From an uncultured Collinsella sp. (GTDB taxonomy: Bacteria > Actinomycetota > Coriobacteriia > Coriobacteriales > Coriobacteriaceae), in assembly GCA_900552705.1 (NCBI GenBank), contig USAX01000047.1, positions 1 through 12,893 of the forward strand: a stretch of DNA of 12,893 nt. The letters are read 5' to 3'. The position numbers and the translations under genes are program-made. Below, one piece after another: positions 7,303 through 12,893 of the stretch (position 1 is its first letter; every line of letters starts with the position of its first letter). The notes beneath the pieces are model-generated. The model searched no databases. It was given only the letters and a program-made list of their open reading frames with translations, and was not told where the DNA came from.

Positions 7303-8175
7303 GTGAACCGCGATTTCGCCTCATCGCTCATCCAGCTCAACAATACGTTCTATCGCGAGCACTCCGCTTCCTTTTCCGATACGCGCCAGGCCCCGTGGCC
7401 CGGCTGGGTGCGTACCATGGACATCGCGCTCGAACAGCTCGATGCGGCCACGATCGAGCATCCCGTCCGCGTCTTCGATCTTGCCTGCGGCAATATGCGA
7501 TTCGAGAACTTTGCCGCCGGCGGCGCACTTGCCGCCAAGGGCATCGACGGCACAAACCCCTCGGCAGATGCCAGCTGCCCGTTTGAGTTCTATGGTGTCG
7601 ACTCGTGCCAGGACCTGGCCATCGATGCCCACGGCCACGCCCTGCGCATTCCCAATCTGCACTTCCAGGAACTCGACGTGCTCGACGCCCTCATGAAGCT
7701 CAACCCCGCCGAGACACCCGACGTGCTTTTCGACGCCCCGCTCGCCGATATCTCGGTCTGTTTTGGCTTTATGCACCACGTGCCGTCGTGCGAGTACCGC
7801 GTACGCGTGCTCGACGCCTTGGTGCGCCAGACGCGACCGGGCGGCATCATCGCCATCAGCTTTTGGGAGTTTATGAACGACGAGCGCATGGCGCGCAAGG
7901 CCGTTCGCGCCGAAGCCCGCGCCGAGCTCACCCCACCGTTTGAGGGTTACGATTCCGCGCAGTTTGAAGCCGGCGACCACCTCATTGGCTGGCAAAACGA
8001 CCGCCACGCTTACCGCTATTGTCATCACTTTGACGATCAGCAGATCACCGACCTGGTGCGCGGCGTCCGTACGTTCTACAAGAGCGGCGAGGTCCCCGTG
8101 CGCGAGCTTGAGCGTTTCCATGCCGACGGTCGCAGCGGCGAGCTCAACCGCTATGTGATTCTCAAGCGTCTGTAG
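7303..8175 (+). CDS. Trm9/ALKBH8-like class I SAM-dependent methyltransferase
   Basis: The protein has 290 residues from the GTG at 7303. The N-terminus carries FYREHSASFSDTRQAPWPGW (16-35), matching the FSxTRxxPWP signature of Trm9 and the ALKBH8 methyltransferase domain. The SAM-binding motif I is VFDLACGNMRF (57-67); YGVD (97-100) follows as motif II. DISVCFGFMHHVPSCEYRVR (149-168) matches the Trm9 stretch around its 'HH' pair, and RPGGIIAISFWE (178-189) its post-core strand. Near the end, DHLIGWQNDRHAYRYCHHF (225-243) corresponds to the DVLVPW...RYYHxF segment. Eukaryotic Trm9, with its partner Trm112, methylates cm5U34 of tRNA to mcm5U. The nearby elp3 gene would supply cm5U. A Trm112-like zinc protein is not seen in the window. 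Family assignment rests on these motifs; a different carboxylate substrate is possible. Confidence 0.75.
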   Translation: MNRDFASSLIQLNNTFYREHSASFSDTRQAPWPGWVRTMDIALEQLDAATIEHPVRVFDLACGNMRFENFAAGGALAAKGIDGTNPSADASCPFEFYGVDSCQDLAIDAHGHALRIPNLHFQELDVLDALMKLNPAETPDVLFDAPLADISVCFGFMHHVPSCEYRVRVLDALVRQTRPGGIIAISFWEFMNDERMARKAVRAEARAELTPPFEGYDSAQFEAGDHLIGWQNDRHAYRYCHHFDDQQITDLVRGVRTFYKSGEVPVRELERFHADGRSGELNRYVILKRL

Positions 8176-8248
8176 GCACCGACGACGCGCCGCCGAGCCG
8201 AGCCGCATCTTTCGGGCAAACTATGCCCACCTTCTTCCAACGCATCAC

Positions 8249-8272
8249 CGAAACGCGCAGCCATGCGTTTCG
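8249..8272 (+). repeat. Inverted repeat in the leader of the trmB-like gene
   Basis: CGAAACGC and GCGTTTCG form a perfect 8-bp stem with an 8-nt loop, ending 11 nt before the AAGGAG of the trmB-like gene. No U-tract follows, so it is a poor terminator. It could be a leader hairpin or an operator. The remainder of the 118-bp gap (8176-8293) shows no clear promoter. Confidence 0.4.
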
Positions 8273-8293
8273 CATTTATGATCAAGGAGCCTC

Positions 8294-9133
8294 ATGGGAG
8301 CCGTCCACGTTCGCACGCCTAAGAACTTTGTACTCGAGGAGCGCCTGGAGCGCTACGCCGATGCGATTGAGACGAACCCCGAGGCCTATGTCGGAGATTG
8401 GCGCAAGGCCTGTGCGCCCGCAGGCAGCAAGCCTTTCGAACACCTTCACCTGGATCTTGGTTGTGGCAAGGGAACGTACCTTGTAGAGCGCGCGGCCCAC
8501 GAGCCAAACACGCTCTTTATCGGCATGGACCAGGAGCCCATCTGCATCGCCTATGCCGCACAGAAAATCCGCGAGCAGGAGCTATCCAACGCGCTCGTCC
8601 TGCCCCGAGGTGCCGCATCGCTGCCGCAGCTGTTTGCCGCAGGCGAGCTCGATGCCATCACCATCAACTTCCCCACGCCGCAGCCCAAGGCCAAGTACGC
8701 CAAAAAACGACTCGTCCATGTCGACCATCTGATGCTCTACCGCCCGCTCCTTACGGCCGGCGCCACCGTCACGCTGCGCACCGATAGCAAGCCACTGCGC
8801 GACTACGCCCTGGGGCAGTTTGCCGCGGCAGGCTACGACACGCTTTGGGTAAGTGACGACGTCCGCCGCGACCATCCCGAGCACCCCGAGACCGAATATG
8901 AATGCCGCACACGCGAGATGGGCGCCGCCGTCTATGGCATTTGCGCCACACCCGGCGCGCAGCCCAGCGATGAACAGCTCGCGGCGGGCCGCGCGCAGGA
9001 GCAAAGCCTTGCCTGCTACCTGCCCGAAAACCTTGATGAGCTCACCTATGTACCTCTGGGCATGGAAGAGGCCGTCGAGAACTTTAAGAACCGCGCCCGT
9101 AAAGGCAAGAAACGCCTGCCTCAGGAACGCTAG
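8294..9133 (+). CDS. trmB: TrmB-family tRNA (guanine-N7)-type methyltransferase, active-site variant
   Basis: The protein has 279 residues; AAGGAG lies 4 nt before the ATG. The fold follows TrmB: HLDLGCGKGTYLVERA (52-67) binds SAM, FIGMDQEP (75-82) replaces the usual GxE, ITINFPTPQPKAKYAKKRL (122-140) aligns with the TrmB signature NFxDPWPKxRHxKRR, RTDSKPL (162-168) with fKTDn, and TEYECRTREMGAAVYG (200-215) with the C-terminal TEYE...G..IY element. TrmB makes m7G46 in the variable loop of tRNA. Here DPW of the signature has become TPQ, so the Asp regarded as catalytic in E. coli TrmB (Asp144) is Thr128, and RH has become KY. A C-terminal extension of about 60 residues ends in a Lys/Arg-rich tail. 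It may be a diverged paralogue with altered activity or a lineage form of the sole TrmB. It follows the Trm9-like gene on the same strand. Confidence 0.8.
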   Translation: MGAVHVRTPKNFVLEERLERYADAIETNPEAYVGDWRKACAPAGSKPFEHLHLDLGCGKGTYLVERAAHEPNTLFIGMDQEPICIAYAAQKIREQELSNALVLPRGAASLPQLFAAGELDAITINFPTPQPKAKYAKKRLVHVDHLMLYRPLLTAGATVTLRTDSKPLRDYALGQFAAAGYDTLWVSDDVRRDHPEHPETEYECRTREMGAAVYGICATPGAQPSDEQLAAGRAQEQSLACYLPENLDELTYVPLGMEEAVENFKNRARKGKKRLPQER

Positions 9134-9192
9134 CACCGCGCGCCCATTTCCTGCATTTTCTCGCCCGCTGGCACCCCGCGCCGCCGCTACGC

Positions 9193-9198
9193 CATAAT
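9193..9198 (+). promoter_or_regulatory. Possible -10 box for the DUF3516 helicase gene
   Basis: CATAAT lies about 35 nt before the ATG, in the 99-bp gap after trmB. The sequence at the -35 distance (TGGCAC, 9169-9174) is a poor match, so this is only a candidate. The ribosome site is also weak (GAGAGAAAG). Confidence 0.3.
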
Positions 9199-9232
9199 AG
9201 TTGACGGACAAACGGCGAGAGAAAGCAACCAC

Positions 9233-11914
9233 ATGGCACAGACCACGACAGATATCACCGCCAGCACCGTTTCCGGCGCCGGCGCCGCCAGCTCATTCTC
9301 GGGTGGCACGGGAACCGAAGCCGAGTTCGGCTCGCTCGGCGCGCTCTCCCCCACCTGGTGGGAGCCCGAGGACGGCAGTGAGCCCGAACCATGGCTCACG
9401 CCCGATCAGGCCTTCGAACGCTTCTTTGAATGGACGAGCGGCCGCGGCATTGAGCTGTGGGATCACCAAGAAGAGGCCCTCATGGACCTGGCAGCCGGCG
9501 ATCACGTCATTTTAGGCACACCGACCGGCTCGGGTAAATCGCTCGTCGCGCTGGGCATGCTCTTTATAGGCATGGCACAGGGCAAACGCTGTTATTACAC
9601 GGCCCCCATCAAGGCCCTGGTCAGCGAAAAGTTCTTCGACCTGGTACAGGTACTCGGCCGCGATAACGTCGGTATGATAACCGGTGATACGCACATCAAC
9701 ACCAAAGCACCCGTCATCTGCTGCACGGCCGAAATCCTTGCCAACGATGCGCTGCGCGAGGGTGAGGACGCCGATGTGGGCTGCGTGGCCATGGACGAGT
9801 TCCACTACTTTGCCGACCCCGATCGCGGTTGGGCCTGGCAGGTGCCGCTGCTCACCCTGCCCCACACGCAGTTTATGCTCATGAGCGCCACGCTCGGCGA
9901 TGTCACTGCCATCGCCGCCTCACTCGAGGAGCACACCGGCGCTGCTTGCGACTTGGTTGTCGACGCCCCGCGTCCTGTTCCGCTGAGCTACGACTATGTG
10001 ACGACCTCCCTCGAGGGCACGGTCGAGCTCGCCATGCGCCGCGGCGAGGCCCCGCTCTATATCGTGCACTTTAGCCAGGATGCCGCCCTTGCGACGGCAC
10101 AGTCGCTCGCCAATTTTGGCATCGCCAGCAAGGAGCAGCGCGAAGCCATCAAAGAAGCGGCAAAGGGGACGAGCTTCTCGACGGCCTTCGGCAAGATCCT
10201 CAAGCGCTTGCTCGGCTGCGGCGTCGGCGTGCACCATGCTGGCATGTTGCCGCGCTATCGCCTGCTGGTCGAGCGCTTAGCTCAACAGGGCCTGCTGCCC
10301 GTCATCTGCGGTACCGATACGCTCGGCGTCGGCATCAACGTACCCATCCACACCGTGGTGCTCACCGCGCTCACCAAGTTCGACGGCTACAAGATGCGTC
10401 GTCTGCGCGCCCGCGAGTTCCATCAGATTGCCGGTCGCGCCGGCCGCTCGGGCTTCGATACCGAGGGCATGGTGATTGCCGAGGCACCCGAGCACGAGAT
10501 CGAGAATGCCAAGCTCATGGCCAAGGCGGGCGACGACCCCAAAAAACTCCGCAAGATCAAAAAGAAGAAGCCTCCCGAGGGCTTTGTCACCTGGAACAAG
10601 CAGACCTTTGAGCGCCTGATCGAGACGCAACCCGAAACGCTCAAGCCGCGCCTTCGCATCACACACTCCATGGTGATTAGCGTGGTCGAGCAGGGCGGCG
10701 ACGCTCGCGCCCGCGTGCACGACCTCATCGAGACAAGCCTGCAAACGCCCGAGGAAAAGGCAAAGCTCGAGGTTCGTGCCGACGAGATCTTCGCCACGCT
10801 CATCGACTCCGGCGTCGTCGTGCGCACCGAGGTGCCGCCCGCACCTGACGCTCCGGCTGACGCCGCGCCGGACATCGACTACGCGTTGACGGTCGACCTG
10901 CCCGAGGACTTTGCGCTCGACCAGCCGCTCTCGCCGTTTTTGCTTGCCGCGCTGGAGCTGCTCGACCCCGAGAGTGAGACCTATACCATGGACCTCATCT
11001 CGATGGTCGAGGCTACGCTCGAGGACCCCAAGCAGGTATTGCGCGCACAGGAGCGCGCTGCGCGCGACCGCGCGATGGCCGAGATGAAGGCCGACGGCGT
11101 CGACTATGAGGAACGCCTGGAGCGTATCCAGGATGTCAGCTACGAAAAGCCGCTCGAGGACTTACTCGATGCCGCCTTCGACAAGTACTGTCAGGAAGTA
11201 CCCTGGGCCAACGACTACCAGCTCTCGCCTAAAAGCGTCCTGCGCGACATGCTGGAGAGCGCGAGCGACTTTAAGGGCTATATCCAAAAGCTCGGCATCG
11301 CCCGCTCCGAGGGCATTCTGCTGCGCTACCTAGCCGAGGCCTACCGTTCCCTCGATCGCACCGTACCCATCGAGAAGCGCGACGAGCGCCTGCGCGACAT
11401 CATCTCGTGGCTGGGCTTTGTGGTGCGCTCGGTGGACTCGAGCCTGGTGGACGAATGGGAGAACGCCGGCAACCCGGCAGCCCTCGATGCCGCACCGCCG
11501 CAGGGCATCGACGAGGTCGTGGCAGACCGCCGTGGCTGCACCCTGCTGGTGCGCAACGCGCTCTTCCGCCGCGTGACCCTTGCCGCCCGCGAGCACATTC
11601 GCGACCTGGGCGAACTCGACGACGACTGGGGCATGAGCGAGATCCGCTGGCAAAAAGCACTCGACGCCTACCATGAGCAGCACGAGGAAATCCTCACCGA
11701 CGGAGATGCCCGCAGTGCCGCAATGTTTTCCATCGATGAGTCCGACGAGAAGACCGATCACGTGTGGCACGTGCATCAGATCTTTGCCGACGAGGATGGC
11801 GACCACGACTTTGGCATCATGGGCGACGTCGACCTGGATGCCACGCAAGACGGCGGCGAGGTCATCTTCAAGAACTACCGTGTCGGCTTTATCGAGGACC
11901 TGCTCGAAGACTAG
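9233..11914 (+). CDS. DUF3516-type Ski2-like DEAD/DEAH-box RNA/DNA helicase
   Basis: The protein has 893 residues. After a low-complexity N-terminus (1-40) come the SF2 motifs: I GTPTGSGKS (95-103), Ia APIKALVSEKF (124-134), DEFH (188-191), SAT (218-220), VHHAGMLP (333-340), V TDTLGVGINVP (361-371) and VI QIAGRAGRSG (398-407). The VHHAGMLP and GRAGRSG forms are typical of the Ski2/Mtr4 group. A Lys-rich segment (437-447, ending KKKK) follows, then a long mostly helical C-terminal region that matches actinobacterial helicases annotated DUF3516. Ski2-like enzymes unwind structured RNA, often to feed decay or surveillance machinery, but the role of the DUF3516 family is not known to me. The gene ends before a strong terminator, so it is the last of the plus-strand run. 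Helicase identity is firm; the substrate is inferred. Confidence 0.87.
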   Translation: MAQTTTDITASTVSGAGAASSFSGGTGTEAEFGSLGALSPTWWEPEDGSEPEPWLTPDQAFERFFEWTSGRGIELWDHQEEALMDLAAGDHVILGTPTGSGKSLVALGMLFIGMAQGKRCYYTAPIKALVSEKFFDLVQVLGRDNVGMITGDTHINTKAPVICCTAEILANDALREGEDADVGCVAMDEFHYFADPDRGWAWQVPLLTLPHTQFMLMSATLGDVTAIAASLEEHTGAACDLVVDAPRPVPLSYDYVTTSLEGTVELAMRRGEAPLYIVHFSQDAALATAQSLANFGIASKEQREAIKEAAKGTSFSTAFGKILKRLLGCGVGVHHAGMLPRYRLLVERLAQQGLLPVICGTDTLGVGINVPIHTVVLTALTKFDGYKMRRLRAREFHQIAGRAGRSGFDTEGMVIAEAPEHEIENAKLMAKAGDDPKKLRKIKKKKPPEGFVTWNKQTFERLIETQPETLKPRLRITHSMVISVVEQGGDARARVHDLIETSLQTPEEKAKLEVRADEIFATLIDSGVVVRTEVPPAPDAPADAAPDIDYALTVDLPEDFALDQPLSPFLLAALELLDPESETYTMDLISMVEATLEDPKQVLRAQERAARDRAMAEMKADGVDYEERLERIQDVSYEKPLEDLLDAAFDKYCQEVPWANDYQLSPKSVLRDMLESASDFKGYIQKLGIARSEGILLRYLAEAYRSLDRTVPIEKRDERLRDIISWLGFVVRSVDSSLVDEWENAGNPAALDAAPPQGIDEVVADRRGCTLLVRNALFRRVTLAAREHIRDLGELDDDWGMSEIRWQKALDAYHEQHEEILTDGDARSAAMFSIDESDEKTDHVWHVHQIFADEDGDHDFGIMGDVDLDATQDGGEVIFKNYRVGFIEDLLED

Positions 11915-11937
11915 CCGGGCGCAATGGGACGAAACGA

Positions 11938-11973
11938 AGCGGGGCCGCTGGCAACATCGCCAGCGGCCCCGCT
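11938..11973 (+). terminator. Strong intrinsic terminator after the DUF3516 helicase
   Basis: A perfect 15-bp GC-rich stem, AGCGGGGCCGCTGGC / GCCAGCGGCCCCGCT, with a 6-nt loop AACATC, is followed by TTTT when the last stem T is counted. It lies 24 bp past the helicase stop. It could also stop the converging DUF2130 transcript, although the tail on the minus strand (CGTTTCG) is poorer in T. Confidence 0.85.
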
Positions 11974-11994
11974 TTTCGTGCGATACGCTATCCC

Positions 11995-12893
11995 CTACTC
12001 GGCATCCTCGACCTCATACGAATCCGCCTCGGCTGGCTCATCGTTTGTCTCTGGCGCAGCCCCGCGCGCCTCGTCAAAGGCGGCCTTCATGGTCTTATTG
12101 CCCCACGTGAGTTTGCGAATGGTAAGATCGTCGGCTTTCTTGTTGGCAAGGCGCAGATTGTTCTCGGAGGACAGCAACGCCTCCTTGGTTTTCTGCAGGT
12201 GGCTAATCGTCTTGTCGATCTCATCGATCGCCGTTTGGAACTTGCGGCTCGCGATCTCGTAGTTGCGGCCGAAGTCGTTCTTGAACTTCTCCATCTTGGC
12301 CTCGAAGTTCGTGACGTCGATGTTCTGCTGTTTGTACTCCGCCAGCTCCTGCTTATAGCGCAGCGAACCCATGGCAGCGTTGCGAAGAAGCGTGATCATG
12401 GGAATGAAAAACTGTGGGCGAATCACGTACATCTTCTCGTAGCGATAGCTCACGTCCACGATTCCTGCGTTATAGAGCTCGCTCTCGGGCTCGAGCAGCG
12501 TGCAGAGCACCGCGTACTCACAGCCTTTCTGGCGACGATCGTGATCGAGTTTCTTAAAGAAGTCCTCGTTTTTATGCTTGGTCGCGGTCTCGTCATTCTC
12601 GTTTTTCATCTCGAACATAATCGAGATGACCTCGTTGCCGCTCGCGTCGCACTCACGGAAAATGAAGTCGCCCTTGGTGCCCTCGGACGCATCGTTATCT
12701 TTCTCGAAGTACGCGTTAGGAAACGCCGTCATGCGCAGACGGTTAAACTCGGTCTCGCAATGCTGTTCGAGCGACTCGCCCACCATCTTGGTGGACAGGC
12801 GGACCTTCATGTCCTTAAGGCGCTCAATCTCTTCATCCTTATAGCGAATCAGCTCATCGCTCGCGCGCTTGGCTTGCGCAAGCTCGAGCTCGT
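11995..12893 (-). CDS. DUF2130 protein, N-terminus cut by the window edge
   Basis: The frame is open to the right edge, leaving 298 C-terminal residues. An internal ATG at 12810 is not the real start, because coding sequence with family-like residues (ELIRYKDEEIERLKDMK) continues upstream. Family landmarks are LSTKMVGESLEQHCE, FPNAYFEKDND, KGDFIF, FEMKNEND, TATKHKNEDFFKKLD, KGCEYAVLCTLLE, SELYNAGIVDVS and MYVIRPQFFIPMITLLRNAA, all characteristic of DUF2130. The start is a charged helix, probably the end of a coiled coil. Another helical stretch (lying about 12130-12350) and an acidic tail ending EVEDAE follow the core. The GDF...FEMK arrangement resembles a PD-(D/E)xK nuclease core, but no activity is established that I know of. 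DUF2130 proteins are usually somewhat over 400 residues, so roughly a third is missing. The gene converges on the DUF3516 helicase. Confidence 0.85.
   Translation of the reverse strand, partial: ELELAQAKRASDELIRYKDEEIERLKDMKVRLSTKMVGESLEQHCETEFNRLRMTAFPNAYFEKDNDASEGTKGDFIFRECDASGNEVISIMFEMKNENDETATKHKNEDFFKKLDHDRRQKGCEYAVLCTLLEPESELYNAGIVDVSYRYEKMYVIRPQFFIPMITLLRNAAMGSLRYKQELAEYKQQNIDVTNFEAKMEKFKNDFGRNYEIASRKFQTAIDEIDKTISHLQKTKEALLSSENNLRLANKKADDLTIRKLTWGNKTMKAAFDEARGAAPETNDEPAEADSYEVEDAE

Noticed and set aside
7321..8208. Minus-strand open frame of 295 codons opposite the Trm9-like gene
   Set aside because: Shadow of a gene with clear motifs and a good ribosome site.
1..12893. Mobile element, CRISPR array, tRNA or rRNA
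   Set aside because: No transposase or integrase frames, no direct repeat arrays, no tRNA-like cloverleaf or rRNA motif seen in the intergenic regions, which are all short.

Overview
The window is a stretch of GC-rich bacterial chromosome carrying nine protein genes. I see no rRNA, tRNA, CRISPR array, insertion sequence or phage gene. The strong GC bias at third codon positions, the DUF3516 (Ski2-like) helicase typical of Actinomycetota, the AGGAGG-type ribosome sites and the overall gene style suggest a Coriobacteriia-like actinobacterium such as Collinsella. That taxon is an inference, not a search result.

Layout, left to right. (1) A plus-strand Lhr-core-like superfamily 2 helicase (63-2507) converges on a minus-strand block. 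(2) The minus block, in order of transcription, is a membrane-bound XRE regulator (7035-6313), a membrane-anchored DUF4097 protein overlapping it by an ATGA-type junction (6316-5417), a hairpin terminator with a poor U-tract (5360-5337), an Elp3-type radical SAM/GNAT enzyme (5313-3409), and a membrane-anchored spermidine-synthase-like protein (3408-2533). The start codon of this last gene directly follows the elp3 stop codon. (3) A divergent promoter region (7036-7302) leads into a plus-strand run: a class I methyltransferase with the Trm9/ALKBH8 signature (7303-8175), a TrmB-type methyltransferase with substituted active-site residues (8294-9133), and the DUF3516 helicase (9233-11914). A perfect 15-bp-stem terminator closes this run. 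(4) A minus-strand DUF2130 gene enters from the right edge and is cut by it (11995-12893).

The most interesting feature is the closeness of an Elp3 homologue and a Trm9-like methyltransferase, with a TrmB-family enzyme next to them. In eukaryotes Elongator/Elp3 makes cm5U at tRNA wobble U34 and Trm9 (ALKBH8) methylates it to mcm5U. Most bacteria instead use MnmE/MnmG to make (c)mnm5U. The locus could therefore encode a compact bacterial mcm5U-type wobble pathway. The sequence supports the family assignments well; the pathway is inference. The XRE-DUF4097 pair looks like a separate envelope-sensing module, and the two SF2 helicases at the flanks are probably independent nucleic-acid maintenance genes.
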